Below are positions 23,116 through 36,935 of a stretch of DNA of 64,000 nt, piece after piece. Positions within the stretch are counted from its first letter, which is position 1. Each line of letters begins with the position of its first letter. Source of the stretch: Nymphaea colorata. Its lineage: Eukaryota > Streptophyta > Magnoliopsida > Nymphaeales > Nymphaeaceae. The DNA lies in contig NC_045139.1 in NCBI RefSeq assembly GCF_008831285.2, forward strand, positions 10,566,704-10,630,703, written 5' to 3'. The notes under the pieces are model-generated. The model was not told where the DNA came from. It did not search any database and was given only the letters and a program-made list of their open reading frames with translations. The position numbers were made by a program, and so were the translations under genes.

Positions 23116-24917
23116 ATGTAGAGTATAGTTGTCACCTCATGTATAATGAAGTGGAATCAATATATTAGATGGCGAGTGTTGAGGAATGAAGGCCCTTCCT
23201 AGATAAAAGAGGAAGATTGGGGCTTTGGTTCATACTACTACTCAAGTGGTATACCCTTCCATTACCCCCAATGAAAAGATATTTAAAATGCTTGGCCTCA
23301 TCTATTTGGCTTTTTTAGATATATAATTGCCATATAGTCCAGTTGTTGAGTCCACTATTATTTAAAAATTAATTTTTAAAAAAGTTAAACAACTGTAACT
23401 TTATGTTCCCTTCACGAAGCCCTGCCCTTTTTGTGTGTTGTAGGGACTCAGCTCAACCATGTTTATGTTGAGCTCACATTACCCTTATTTTTTTTAAATC
23501 TTTTTTTTTTTTTACTTTTTTGTGTTTACTTAAAGCTTCTTTTTTTTCATTTTAACCTTTTTTGACATTTTTTATGTTTACTTAACAGTGTACCGGTCCT
23601 ATCGGTGATGTGGGTTTATTAGTTTTTATTTTCAGAATTAATTTAGAAGATTTAAGTTGCTTCTGTAATTAAAAATCTAAAAAAATAAACAAGTACAAGC
23701 CTGTTAGAGAGATATAGCACGATGTTGCTGTAAATTGATTTGGCAGTAATATTTGAGAGTTAAATGATTAAAATGTAAAAAAAAAAAAAAAAACCATTAA
23801 GGCAGTGAAAAAACATGAAAAAATAAGTGTTTGTGCTTAATATGTGCTTCACACATGAACCATGACATGTGGGCTCCTGTTGACTGCGTATAGCCCTCAT
23901 GATGCGATGCGCTCATGGGGATGATGTGCACGCATTGATTCATGCTCATCTCTCAAGTTGCAATCATTTAGTTATTTTTAGGGGTGGAGGAAAAAATTTT
24001 TGATGAAGAAGAGGGCGGAAGACTAAAACTGAAATATCATTTTTCAAAATTTTTATATAAAACAATCAAAATTTTCTAAAATTTATATGTAATTTTTTAA
24101 AAACAAATGAGGTGGGGCCAGGGGCTTGAGATCCGAGCAGTAACTTGCATAGTAAGGCAAGCGACCACCAAACTATAAGTGTGCCCTATGAGAGAGAAAA
24201 AACTTAGAGACCACTCGAAAGACTAATCCAATTAAATCTGTATAGTTTCACAATATTTGTTGTAATTACAAATCACAATTACGCCTTGCAATGAAAGAGA
24301 TTTAGGTCATTTATTTGCACAATTGTAATTCATCTAATAAGTTTAACTTATAATTACATTTATAAATATTCATTTTAGTTGTTAGTTTAGGTGCAAAATT
24401 GGTCACAATATTTGTAACCTTATTTAATTCATATTTAGGAAAAACCCGAAACCGAGTTTACAACATTCTTGGTTTTTATCTGCTTTAAAACTCAATATAC
24501 AGAAGTCTTCTACAGCTGGAAAACTTTTTCCAGTGATGCTCCGATGAGGGCTGAGGTCGCCGAAAAAAGATCTACTTAACCTATTCAAGTATCAATTCAG
24601 GTTACCGTTTGAGTTTATTAGCAAACACACCGCAGCTAACAGGAAGGCTCAGAAACATTGGTTTCCGGTATGAGATATTTCTTTTTGTTTGTGTTTGAAC
24701 CCCCTTCGATGTTTGGTTAAATTTGAACACGAGATCGGTGCACTTCCATGGACAGACCGGCAAGTGGAGGAGCACCATTATCGCCATCCCGTGCTTGAAT
24801 TATTGAGAAAGGGAATCCAACAACCGCCACCAAAAAGGGTTGTCATGATGAGGTAGCAACGCAGCCAACCCTAGCCAAAAGCAGTCACATGCAAACCTAT
24901 ATTCTCTCTCCCTCTCT

Positions 24918-24963
<46 letters not shown>

Positions 24964-26505
24964 GCACGGTTGAATCGTAGAGCATGTATTACCCACATAT
25001 ATAATTTGATCTTAAAAAGTGATGGTGATATCTTGATGGAATTGAAGCGTGTCGATCAGCTAATTGGAAGATGCAGTGCCAATGTCAATAGAGTGTATGT
25101 GTGTTAATATACATATGTAAATTAAAATAAGCAAGCAATGTTACCGCCAATTGTTAATGGACGTTTTACAGCATCGCTAAAATACCTCACAACAGAAACG
25201 TTAGTAACAATTTTGTCAAAGGTGTTTTTTTAGCGGCGGTTTAGAGAGAGTAAATGTACAGATAGGGCCAGACAGGGAAAGGCACAGAGAGAGAGAGAGG
25301 GAGAGAGAAAGAGAGAGAGTCTTTTAAAATTTGCAATTTTCATTGTTTCTAACATTCTTCTTTGTTGTAACCAAAAGAATGGACCATACTTGTCAAATGA
25401 CAATGCAATTTACCTCATCCAGACGTAACAAATAAGTTGGTATTTGAAGAAGTTCAACAAGTACCTTACCATCTTAGATCATTTGTCTTTTAAAGTTATG
25501 AACAGAGTTCGACGGTTATGCATACAGGTAGAATTCAACAAACTGATCCCGACCGAGATCCTCAATACAACATCCAAATTTTTATCGTCTCAACTTGAGG
25601 AAGCAAATGAATCGTAATTGGACAGTTACCAGCATTTTAGTAAATCGGCTTGGGAAAGAGCACAGAATCCGTTGTGCAGATTCACAACACACAAACGGCC
25701 AAATGATCAATAACCATGGGAATGCCAAAACAATGTAACGACCATCAGCAGGGATTATGCCCTGGTGTCCAAAGTTTAACATTAATTAGTAGCCCTTCAC
25801 TGGAAAAACGTCACTGCCAACAAGGAAACATGTTTTCCCAGCAGCTTCTAGCAAAGCCTGAAACAACTCCTAGGAAGAGGGTTTCACATAATGGTTGTTT
25901 GTTAAGGTAATAAACACATCGGAAATCAGAAAGCGAATACTAGAAACAAATAGATAAATGAGGCAGAAAAGATGCATGTATCATGGGGGAGTAGGATAAC
26001 CAATAAAGAATTATTCCGCAGTATTATGCTTTTTCAGAAATCACCAACTTCTTGTCACATGCTACTAATAGTGCACATTTCCCAGGGCAAAGAATTATTA
26101 GAATATAGTTATTCATATCAAGATGATGCCCGAGCTTAGCAGCATGTAGAGAAACTGCACTCACTAGAACTAATGTTGAACAGCTGGCCCCACAACGACC
26201 AACAAAGCTGATAATTTTGACCCCAAATCTTCATGAAGAGAATATTAGCTCACTCAACGAAAACTGGATGCACCTAAAACATCCCATTTGGTATACGCAC
26301 CTTCAGTGACTAGCATACACATGAATCTGACCTCGATAGCCCATTCAGCAGATAAATTACGGCAAGCCACATTGAGAAATTTGTCATTAGAATGATTGGA
26401 GGCCAATCCAAAAACAGATGCTCAATGTCCCAAACGTTACATTAAAAGAACACCATGTGTCCTACAAAACACAAAAGCTTACCAAAATCAAAAGCAGAAA
26501 AGCAA
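22743..26505. other. Intergenic DNA between the 5S-like sequence and the GR-RBP gene
   Basis: No gene is recognised. Microsatellites occur at 23078-23107 (TA), 24919-24959 (TA) and 25284-25318 (GA-rich). An AT-rich dispersed repeat at 23980-24115 resembles 16260-16370. The 3' UTR of the minus-strand RNA-binding protein gene is expected within the last few hundred bases. Confidence 0.4.
24919..24959. repeat. (TA)n microsatellite
   Basis: An uninterrupted TA run of about 40 bases. Confidence 0.95.
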
Positions 26506-26509
26506 AAAA

Positions 26510-27506
26510 TTAGAATCCCTTCCCTGAATCTCTACCAAAATCATCATTGCCTGCTCCACCACCATAACCACGATAACCACCACCAAAGCCGCCACCACCA
26601 CGGAAACCACCACTAGGACGTTCGTTTGCATAACTAACACGTATGTTCCGACCATCTAATTCCTGAAAAAACAAGGATCTTATTTTCACACAGAAACAAC
26701 CTACCAAAATGCATAAGTTATTGAAGAAAGACCTACTTGACCATCCATCCTAGATAAGGCACTGCTTGCTGAGTCATCACTATCAAAATTCACAAAGCCA
26801 AATCCCTTTGACCTCCCAGTGTCTCTGTCAGTCACAACCCTAGCTGTTTATACACGGTATGCCATCAAATATATTAAACTTCAGTTAAAATAAAGACCGA
26901 TAAGAACTAGTACATGTTATATTGCTTCTGCTCTCACGCTAATGATGAATGGAAAAAAGGACTCGAAAGCAAGAGCATAAGCCCCATTTTTTAGCACATC
27001 CAAAGCAAGAATTAACCTTTTATCCAGTTAACAGACCCATCCTTTCATGACAAAAAATGTGGTTATGTAAAGTATCCAATAAAAACTTACCCTCAGTAAC
27101 ATTTCCATAACCTGAGAAGGCATCCCTGAGAGATTGATCATCAGTCCCATATGACAGTCCTTCAAATGAGAAAGTAATTTCAGTAACACATTCCTCAAAC
27201 AATTTATATAAAAGAAACAATGTTAACTTGAATTCAAACACCACATGGAGAAAGCAAATACATATGGACCTATGGTATAACAATTTGCTCAATACATACA
27301 TACATAGATGTGTGTGGGTGTGTATTGTGTAAAAACCCATTTGAAGAAAGCACCAAATATGCACATGTACCTCCAATGAATAGCTTTGTAGATGATGCAT
27401 AGCGTACTGCATTAAGCATAGACATCATTTGATTTACTCCACCAGGAACTCCACTTCTGGATGCACTTTGCTTTATAAAGCCTCCAATGCTTCTCAAATA
27501 TGCCAT
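26510..27506 (-). CDS. Mitochondrial-type glycine-rich RNA-binding protein (one RRM), 154 aa
   Basis: Four coding exons on the minus strand: 27506-27371, 27159-27091, 26843-26737 and 26662-26510. All introns are GT-AG, and the 465 bases give 154 residues plus a TAA stop. The start MAYLRSIGGF follows an acceptor in the leader. Residues 1-38 are rich in Arg and Ser and lack acidic residues, like a mitochondrial presequence. A single RRM follows, with RNP2 LFIGGL (42-47) and RNP1 KGFGFVNF (81-88). The tail from about 122 is Gly-rich with GGYRGYGGG. Length and layout match the plant GR-RBP2/GRP2 class, single-RRM proteins that bind RNA in mitochondria and are linked to cold response and RNA editing. 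Exact orthology and targeting are inferred. Confidence 0.92.
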
Positions 27507-29290
27507 TTCGAACTTAAATAAACTGGAGACAGCAGCAAAGCCAATGCAGCACGATAAGAAATTTGAATCAGAAAAGCTCCTAAGATATAGAAGGCAGACC
27601 ATACAGAATATTGAAATGTGTTTCTACAGTACTTAAATCTGAAGTCAGAATTAAGAATATACATTCAAGAAAAAAAGACAAAATTTGATCTGATTATATT
27701 GTAACCAAAATAACCAAAACAAAAATACACCACCTATCATCATCAGTCCTAGTAATCAGTTGCAGAGACAGAAATGCCACCAACATAGCCACATTTTGAT
27801 ATAGTTTTATAATCTCAAATTCAAAATGCATTGTGAAGACAAACTATCAACATAGATGATGAAGAAGCAACTCGCAAGCTCTAAAAGAAAGTAAAATATG
27901 CAATGAAAACGAAAAAACCAATGCATATCAACGGAAGTTAATTCTACCAGACCTGAGACCGTGAGACGTATTTTGCAAAGAAACTCATAATGACAGGCCA
28001 GACTTGCCTGCAGAAGGCACATACATTCTCTAGATTGTCTCAGATATGCTGAAGAACATAACGGAGGAGTTAGAGAATTTCAATGACAGCGATCATGCAT
28101 ACTCCCCATATTAGGCAACAAGAATCAAGTGAGGGACTTCACAAGAGCATCTCACCTTTGTTTTAGTCTTTTAGAAGTTGAATATTACCTATAGAGTATA
28201 GACTACCTATCGACTTAAGTAACGACCTATCCAGACTTGGTTATACGTATTCGTACTGGAGCTGACATGTGGGTAGACTACAAAATAATAAGATCTATCT
28301 TTTGCAGATACTAGTTATGGTCAGTGTTTCTTCGGAAACATTTTTGTCGTTCAATCTTAATGTTTACATTGAGATCCTCAATAAAGAGCTTACCCACAAC
28401 TCGGGGAAATAACAGAATAAGAGGAATACTTGGACAAACAAACATTTGCCTAGAAGGATACGTTCAGATGCATTTACCAACCTGCAAGAGTTGGATAATT
28501 TTGGGATTCTAATGCCACTGTCTTTTTTTTTTTTGCGCGGGGGGGTGGGGGGTGGGGGTGGCAGGCTCGCTCAATCTCATAAATATACAAATTTGATTTT
28601 ATGCGTAGCTGTTATTTGACCAAAAATAAATCATACAGATGCTCCATGTGAGGGCACTTGTTCTAAGCGCTTAAATCTTTTGGCTGAACGTCCATGATCA
28701 CGGAAGTCAAAGTGTCAACCAACAAGATATAACAACAAACAATAATATATATATATATATAGAAGAAAATGGGGAGGAAAAAAACCAGAAGGCAAAGACA
28801 ACAGATTCCAAACACACGATCTCCTTACAAACCCCGGAAAAAAAAAAAGTAAAAAGATGAACACCATCTTGAGAGAAACACTGGAAACGTATCATTTTCA
28901 ATACAAAAGGAGACAAAATAAAAAGAGAACTAACAACACCAGCAGTAAACACGTTTGAAGTAAAGAAACAATGCCCGACGGGAGCATCGCAGGGTAACAG
29001 TTGCTACCGATATCCTTCACGGAGACCAAGCATGGAAAGGATAAAGCAAAAAAATGGGGTTACGCGCTTGATCATCTTGCCTTTCAAACCATAATACACA
29101 GGAATTTTCCGACATTAAACCATACAAGATGGAAGGATAAACACAGAAGGATCAAAGAAGAAACGCACCTTAAGAATACCACTACAAAGGAGTGGAGCAG
29201 AGAATCGCAGACTAGGGTTTTGGAGAGGTTTTGAGAGAGGGAGAGAGAAGTAAAGAATGCCGCTACTGTGCAATATATAGCACCCTGAAA
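27507..29290 (-). promoter_or_regulatory. GR-RBP leader exon, leader intron and promoter
   Basis: The minus strand carries a TATA box (CTATATATTG, 29280-29271). A leader exon ending CTTAAG at 29169 before the donor GTGCGT contains a telo-box-like AAAACCCTAG near 29210. The leader intron of about 1.65 kb ends at TCTCCAG just before the ATG exon. Telo-boxes with TATA are typical of plant genes for ribosomal and RNA-binding proteins. The intron contains a G-rich stretch at 28537-28563 and a short TA run, and I see no RNA gene in it. Confidence 0.6.
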
Positions 29291-31380
29291 ATATCTCGAA
29301 GGCGGGCGTCCCAATTCATCTTGTTCGTGCCCTAGCGAGGGCATTTTCTGTTGAGGTAAAAACGGATCTGTTAAAGCCCGATTCAATCAGACCCGAACTT
29401 GAAATGCCTCCATTTCGGTGAAAATTTAAAACCATTCGCTTAAACAAATTGATAACCAAAAATCATTATTAAGATAGACAAAATTTACACAATTTATTCA
29501 ACAAATTATTAAATTCAAATGCATATATTCAACTCCCAAAAGGCCAACTAACCCCATCAAAAACTTTTTGCTTTAATGCATCAAAACTCAAATAGGCTGC
29601 AACTTGTGATGTTAACTTAAAAATATCTACAAGGCACGACTTGAATAAGGTGTGTCATATAGGATCATCGACATAGAAGAGCCTTGAAACACCGTTCTGT
29701 TTTCCTTATTTAGCGAATGAATGATGACTACGCCTATATATGTAGTCACTTAGCTATCGAACCCAACATCGATGGATAGTTGAGAGAAAAATATGAAAAA
29801 AAATAAAAACAAATACTGGATGACAAAAGTATCTATTCTGTTTTTTCTTGTTTTTCTTTAATTGTCCATTATAATGGTTCTAATTAAATGGTTGAGTGAC
29901 TTTAAAAAGCCAATCACTAGAAATACTTCATTTATGGTTCAAACAAATGTTCGAACGGTTCTATGATCGTCATAATGAGATGCGTGAGCTAGCATCTCGT
30001 GGTAATTCATTTAGAAAAACAAGTATCAATGACATAATATGCAAGTTTTTATACTAAGAGGAGTTACACCCTCGATGTCTATGAAGCAAATCTAGTTCAT
30101 ATTATCTTCCCTTATTTGTAGTTCACCCAATCAAAGAAATAATGTAGATGTGTACATATTATCTTCCAAATGCATACAACATTATTATGGGTGATTAACG
30201 ACCTTCCTACATACACCAATTTAATGGCATGCAGCATTAAACGCACATTGGTGCATTCTTATTGCCAAAAAGACCACCGTTCTTGTTTCTTGAGAAATAG
30301 TAGAAAATGTGGTTATATGCGATATAGATTCTTTAAAAAAATGAATGGACATGAATATTTGACACATGCCTCATCTAGTGAATATTCATGTTCCAACAAG
30401 GCATATATCTTAAACTTTTGTTTTTCAACAAGTTGAAATGAAAATAAAGGTTTTGTATATTATTGAAGGGCGTCAGGTCACCAAAAAAAATCACTAGAAA
30501 TAGTTCAAGATGCATGCATCTAAAGGATCATAAAACTATTGAACCAAAGGGTCATGATTAACGCATAATTGTGCATCATTTTATTCAATTGGTTGCATGC
30601 AAATCATTATCTAAGAATGTAAGTTTGAGTTTGGCATTGATTCACATAGGTAACTTTTTATAGAAACTTTGCTTCAAAGTTGGCTAAGAAGAATTTATAT
30701 ACTTATAAGGACAAATTTGTTATGTTGTCTTGCCAATTAGACACGTGGAGAAACATATAGGTCGAGACCATAACTGTGTTTCTACATAGATGCATAGCTC
30801 GCAAGCAAAACCCAATTAATTACACATTGATGTTTTGCATGTAATTTTTTATTTAAAATAGATGTACTTATGTAATACGTATAATCTAACTGATTATGTT
30901 TACATTATTTTATAAATATCATATATTTTACAATTTGACCCTGAAGCTTATACTTCAAATTCAAAAGAAGGAAACTATAAGCAATGCAACTATGATTCTC
31001 ATGAGGAGTTGGATCCAGGCTCAAGGTGAAGATGCTGGCGACATGCTTGCTTATGTGAACTCCCCATTTTGCTTTATCGCATTTAACAATATATATATAT
31101 ATATAAGTTCCCTGAAAAGGAACAGTTTTACGAACCAAATTATAGAACGTCTTTTAAAAATTAGCATAAATTTTTAAAAATACTATAGAGAAGCATGAAT
31201 ACTGTTATTTCATTAATCTGTTCTAATCTTATTGGCAGATGGTGGTTTGTTTTGCAAAAGGTAGAGTCTTGTAGTCTATGCTGCGTCAAACAAGAAATAA
31301 TGGCAGGAGCACAATTATCTTAGTTTCAGGTTGTGGTGCTTCATTTGTTTCTCTAGTAGAAAAAAAATGTTGCCCATGCT
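29291..31380. other. Intergenic, AT-rich, no gene
   Basis: No convincing frame or RNA gene was found. Short frames at 30170-30436 and 30896-31177 are random-looking. A small TA run lies at 31089-31105. Confidence 0.4.
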
Positions 31381-31381
31381 A

Positions 31382-31383
<2 letters not shown>

Positions 31384-31454
<71 letters not shown>
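31384..31454. repeat. Compound (TA)n(TG)n microsatellite
   Basis: About 33 bases of TA alternate followed directly by about 38 bases of TG alternate. It sits at the left edge of the 181-bp duplication. Confidence 0.95.
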
Positions 31455-31456
<2 letters not shown>

Positions 31457-31741
31457 CTCGTTTTGCTTGTGGCTTTTTGGTCTATGAACAACTTGCTCTA
31501 CTTGTGGCTTCTATATGATTTGAAACATTTTCATCCCTATCTTTCCTTCTCTGGTGTCCCGATATATAAGCATATCTATCTATCTATCTATCTATATACA
31601 TATATGTGTGTGTGTGGGTGTGTGGGTGTGTGTGTGGCTCGTTTTGCTTGTGGCTTTTTGGTCTATGAACAACTTGGTCTACTTGTGGCTTCTATATGAT
31701 TTGAAACATTTTCATCCCTATCTTTCCTTCTCTGGTGTCCC
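31455..31741 (+). repeat. 181-bp-period direct duplication
   Basis: The 106-base segments 31455-31560 and 31636-31741 differ at one position only (GCTCTA against GGTCTA). They are separated by a TATC/GTGTGTGG microsatellite related to the one upstream, so microsatellite-mediated unequal exchange is the likely cause. Confidence 0.9.
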
Positions 31742-31751
31742 AAGAAATCTT

Positions 31752-32113
31752 CTAAGGGGTGTTTGGTGACACTAACAGTTTGTTACTATCTCATAAATCT
31801 ATCCCAAAGATTGAGGCAAGTTCTTCAAACATTGTAACGTAATGTTCCATAACCTGCCTCAATCATTGGGATAGATTTGTGAAACAATAACAAGCTATTT
31901 TTATTGTCAAGTGTTCCCTTAGAAGTCATTTGATATGAAGAACACCTAAAAGTGTCTAATGAATTTCTTTCAAATATTGTTTTGGATTCATGATACAATA
32001 GAATTATTGTTCATAAACTGGTCTCAATATTGTGGGTTAGATTAATTGGATACTCTATGAGTGTCTGTGTTACCAAACGACCCACTAAGGGCTAGCCAAA
32101 CGACCCACTAAGG
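31752..32113. mobile_element. Two adjoining TTTGG-ended MITEs, the first a foldback
   Basis: Unit 1 (31752-31922) starts CTAAGGGGTGTTTGGTGACA and ends with the complement (TTGTCAAGTGTTCCCTTAG). Inside it AAATCTATCCCAAAGATTGA pairs with TCAATCATTGGGATAGATTT, so nearly the whole unit can fold back. Unit 2 (about 31918-32090) ends CCAAACGACCCACTAAGG, and this end is repeated once more at 32096-32113. The family is the same as at 10971-11573. Confidence 0.55.
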
Positions 32114-33349
32114 ACCAGATCATTTTAGAGGTCACATTTGTCCTCTAAGAAGTAACTCTCAAGTGGACCCAATCACAATGACTAGTCAATGCCATGGAGA
32201 TTGCTCTCTTATGAAGTTCAAAATTACAGGTTGTCTAACAAGCCCTTCGTTTCAAGACCCTTCACGGTTCCCTGCTCTCCCATCATCGATGGCGATACAC
32301 TCAACTGGAGTATGTGTTCCTTGTAACTAGCACTTTTGCACGTGAACTCAGTTAATGGTAATTACAATTGTAACGTATTAGGCGGCAAAGTGGTCTACCT
32401 CCTAAATCTCTAGATTGTTCTTCTGAACAGTAACAGATCGCGAAGCATACTATATGAACTATGGGGTGGAGGACATAATGAGGAGGGTGGGAATCTCTCT
32501 TAAGGGCGATCCAATGGACCACTCACCCTTGAAATAAAAAAATAAAAAAACTATAATATTTTGGGATCACTATCTCCTTTTCAGGAACAGTTTCTTGTAT
32601 GATGTATCTCGACAATTGGCATGGATAATAAATTAATAGCAGATCCAAACATAAAAAAGGCACCATTTGGTGTGAAGGTTTTTTTCATTTTGCAAAGGCA
32701 GACGCGTTCAGGTGTAGAACCCTTGACACTTCAAATATTTGCAGGCTTCTTAGTCAGGTGGCAAAACTCTCCATCAAAAATGCAACTCTTCTTAGCATCT
32801 GAGCTACAATTATCAAGGAAAAAGTACAAATATGCGTCACAAAAATTGGGAAACACAGCACATACTGACATGAAATATAGGTGAAAGGCTAGCCCGCGAT
32901 AAGAAGCACCTAATTATTTTATTCCAACGATCGCCATGTCCCTGACAATGTTAGGTGAGCGTATTCTTTGTCCAAGTAAAGTGGAGGTGACGGAATCAGG
33001 TCTCCGGCTAAGGAGGTACCGTGACAGTTAAAAAACAACCTTTACATAAAGCATTTTTAGATAGATCCACCTGTGTGAAATTCTCGACAACAAGCTATAT
33101 ACACACAGTTTTACATGAAGACATGCCTCGCTGTGGCTTGAACCAAGATAAACTCATGGATCAAACACAGCAGCAGACTAAAATGTGCACATGGAAAACG
33201 GGCAAGATTTGTACGGGAAGATGGCAAAACATCTATGAATTGCAAATGCCAGGAGCATCACCACAGCCTTATCTCTCGATTTAAAAATCGTACATGCTAA
33301 TGCAGACCAGGCTGATGGGCTCAATATCAACAGTAACGAGAAATATCTG
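32114..33349. other. Intergenic and 3' flank of the ALKBH1-like gene
   Basis: No gene recognised. The last 200-300 bases probably include the 3' UTR of the minus-strand dioxygenase gene. Confidence 0.4.
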
Positions 33350-36300
33350 CTAATACTGTCTGAAAGTAAGGTTGAGTCGCCCAGGCCGCAACTTTGTGAG
33401 CTCGATCAGCTGTTCGGGAGCTGTATCTGGGAAAATGGTTGGGACCCCATGGAATATTAGCCTAGACTTGCCACCAAATATCAACACATCACCAGAATCT
33501 AATCTGCATTCCTCGGCCTTCTCTACATCTTTGTCCTTCCCAAATAGGAATGTTGCTGAGTCGCCTACAGAAAATGAGACCACAGGCAATCCTTTTCTTA
33601 TACTTTCATCGGTTTCATCTTTGTCCTGCATTAACAAAGACGTAAATGGAAGCTAACAATGCGATGAGGGTGCAAGCCTTCATGCATAGTTCCTATAAGA
33701 AACCAGAACAGGCCCTTGACTGATGAGAAACAAATAACATGAGATTGCAAAGACAAAATCAGAGATGATTACCTGATGGAGACCTAGTTTTCCACTCTTG
33801 GAATAGAAATTGACAATGCAAATATCAGGGTTCATTGCCGGCAGCCCAAGTTCTGAATCATTTTTCAGATGTCCTTGAGCGACTTGAAGCACTTTTTGAA
33901 CCAGCCCCTTGAAATAATCAGGAATGGAGGGTGGTTTAGTACCATCATGAGGACGGAAGTCCCCATATTTCGATGTCTCTGGATCCCAGTTCTTGCCAAG
34001 ACACATCATGTGGAGGTGCATTTTATCTCCGCTGCTGAAACTTGGTTGGTAAAAGCCACCCGACGCCTTTCCAAGTTCACGGCATTCCTCTACAATTTTA
34101 ACCTATTAATAAGAACAAAATGAGGCTCCAATTGGAAACCACAGCACAGAAAACATTGAAAAAAAAAAAGAGATTGTGCAATGTCATAACTACACGCGGG
34201 ATCACATTAGTTAGAAGTTAGAAATAAGAATCTATATAAATGGTTGACATCAGACCACAGAAATTCTTAGGATAATCATACGTAGGCAGTCAACATGAAT
34301 GCAAAACGAGGAAGTTCTGTTACTAAATCGTCTCAACTACTATCATGAAACGAAGATCAAGAAGAAAAATGCCAGCAAGCTACAGGTACACTTGCAGGCC
34401 ACATATTTTATAATAGTGGATCTCATACTATATAAAGGCCTACATAGGGGTCGGCACAATTACGTAAAACAGAAGTATTCCATATAAAAGAGAGTTCTGT
34501 AGCTATAACAAAGTTTACTAACAGTTATCAACATCCTATGGCCAACTTTGATTGAAGAAGCTCCAGACATACAAATCCAATGAATTAACTCGTATGAATG
34601 CACTTATATAGAGACAACAGGTTAGACATAGCTTGTCATGCCGTTTATCGCCACTTGAACCTGTCCCTCAAAAGAATCCAATGTGGCATACGGATACAAA
34701 CAGATGAAAAAAAGAAGCTTTCAGGTACTGACTGCATGTCCACAAACTTTCCTACATCCACTCAGGTCTTTACATCACATAAGTTACGAATTGCAATCCA
34801 CTGAGCGGTATAAATAGAGAAGTTATATATGAAAACATCTTGATTTCTGAAAACACATTGAAATTTCTTTAAAAAAAATCATAAAACACAGCCCCGAACA
34901 ATATGGCAAAACACAAAAGGTGCAATTTTTAAGGTGAAACGGTGCATTTGCATTACTTACATAATTAGCACTTACCCATAACAAAATCCTACCTAATATA
35001 AATAACATCTCTGAAACACTATAGATAGAAACAACCTCGCCTAACAATAAGGACAGCGAAGGGCAAAATGGCAGACAGTAATGCAAATATTGCACCAACA
35101 TGAGGAAACCAGCAAAGAAAAAAATTATAGACAAAGTTCAGGAAAAGAACTGCACCTGATGAGCAACAGTAAGATAATTCCTCAAACAAATTATTCCAGG
35201 TCTAAGATCTTCCAAACCTAGACCAAGTCGACTACGCTCTTCTTCTTTTCTTCTTTGTTTGTTTGTTGCAAGAAGAGGAGGCTTCAGCTTCACGGGGCCA
35301 CCTTTCTTAGACGATTGAGAAGTAGACTCACATATGTCAAATGGTTGATCTCCAGAACCATCTGTTGAATAGGCTGGACTGATGTTACATGGTGAGAAAT
35401 GGGGAGGAGTGTTCAAGAAGTCGTTTTTAGAGTCCTTAGAAAAGGAGCTGGTTCCATGTTTAGGTTCATGGATGGCGCTCGATGAGCTCTCAGGGGAAGG
35501 ACAATATGTCGCGGCCATTACTTCTTTAAAATTAAAAGGGTCTTCATTCTTGCTGACAGGTGAACCTGAATATGCCTCCCTTTCATTAGTATTCTTACTT
35601 CTAATTTTGCTGGCTGTTTCTAACAAGCCCTCAGGGGACGAATGTGATGATGTTTCCTTTACATCTCCACTGCGTGGCGTTTTTAACCCAAACCGCTGCT
35701 CTGCGTGGCCATCGTGCCCCTTGCTGTGACAAGTACAATTGAGTGGAGAGCCATCCTTACGGCAATTGATGTCGGAGCCTGCAGCTTGGATCTGCAAATT
35801 AGACCAGACACAAACTCACATCACGTGGACTATGGTTCACAAAAGACAAGAAAATAAGAAGCAAACCAACAGACGAAACTCTAGCGCGGATACTTTCCGT
35901 TTAATTATCTGCACCATAATGACCAATAAGACAGTTAAGAAACGTAGTTTGCCCACTTTTATTCGAATGTCTAATTATCTAGATTCACCTAATCACTACT
36001 GTAAACATATAAGAAAATGATCGAAAAATAAAATATTTGGAAGCTTCCCATATTTCCTTGCTCCACATGCTTCATAGGTCAGATTTGTCAATGCACCTCT
36101 ATCTCAGTTTACAAGGTCAGAAATTAGTAAAGTTACATGAGGAAGAAAAAAACAAGACAAGTTGGAAACAAAAACAAAAAAACGATTTAAAACATATTTT
36201 CATTTCTTCTCATGTATTGACTACTGCAATTACAAAATTTATCTGTTTTCCTAGTTGACAAGAAATTAGCCATTACGAGATTGTATCAACTATCAGCAAA

Positions 36301-36867
36301 TTATAGGCCTTCTTCAACTGAAGGCCTTAACTCACCCCAGGCCAGGTGCTGAGCTGCATCACCTTCCAACTCCAAGGATGTCAAAGAGGATGGTTCGGAG
36401 CAAATTGTTTCCAAATTATGCAACTATTTCCTCTTCTTTCATTTGTTTTTTCCACTGTGTATAATTCAAAGTTCAATGATAAGCAAAAACGGAAATGAAA
36501 AGGTCATAAATTTCAACTCCTTAAGCTCGATTGAAGAAATTCTCTAGACGCCGAACCGCCACAACCGACAAATGTGAACAAGAGAACACTGCAGTATGCA
36601 CCCACCCATACTGGCATTTCAGCAAGGTTTTCTGTGAACCATCAGTACTAAGATAAACCCTTCCGAATCGACGAGAAGGAGAAAAAAGCAAGATAAGATC
36701 AAATGACACCAAAAACGCTACGAAAAATATAAACGACAGAACATCGAAAATCTAACCGTTCCTGAAGGCGATCGAGAGGATTGCCTCCGCCCACCGGGAG
36801 ACGCTCCCTTATAAGCGCGAGAGCCACGCGTCGCCGGAACTCGATCTCCGCCTCCTCCCCTCTTCAT
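33350..36867 (-). CDS. ALKBH1D: ALKBH1-like 2-oxoglutarate/Fe(II) dioxygenase, 450 aa
   Basis: Four exons on the minus strand: 36867-36757, 35791-35156, 34102-33773 and 33625-33350. All are in phase 0 with GT-AG introns, and 1353 bases give 450 residues plus stop. Exons 1-2 encode a basic start (MKRGGGG) and a Ser-rich, low-complexity region of about 200 residues. The AlkB fold begins near EDLRPGIICLRNYL. The iron ligands are H358 and D360 in LHQD, split across the last intron, and H418 in IFHGV. The 2-oxoglutarate-binding RLNLTFR is at 442-448. PDICIVNFYSKSGKLGLHQ and SVGDSATFLFG are typical of the plant ALKBH1 group, oxidative demethylases of nucleic acids (N6-methyladenine in DNA, or tRNA). 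All catalytic residues are present. The symbol is the nearest Arabidopsis relative by memory; substrate and compartment are not shown by the sequence. Confidence 0.9.
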
Positions 36868-36935
36868 CGTCTTTTGTGAGAGAGAGAGAGAGAGAGAAAA
36901 GAAGAAGAAGAAGAAGAAGAGGCATCAACAACAAC
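36868..36935 (-). repeat. (GA)n(GAA)n microsatellite in the ALKBH1-like leader
   Basis: A GA run (36878-36897) and a GAA run (36899-36921) lie within about 55 bases of the start codon. Read on the transcribed strand they are a CTT/CT tract, common in plant leaders. Confidence 0.85.

Noticed and set aside
27270-27602. Upstream ATG extending the GR-RBP protein N-terminus
   Set aside because: The extra residues lie before a good acceptor (TCTCCAG) and read as random hydrophobic sequence; the start at 27506 gives the family-typical presequence.
35382-35729. 115-codon plus frame opposite the ALKBH1-like exon 2
   Set aside because: Antisense shadow of a verified coding exon.
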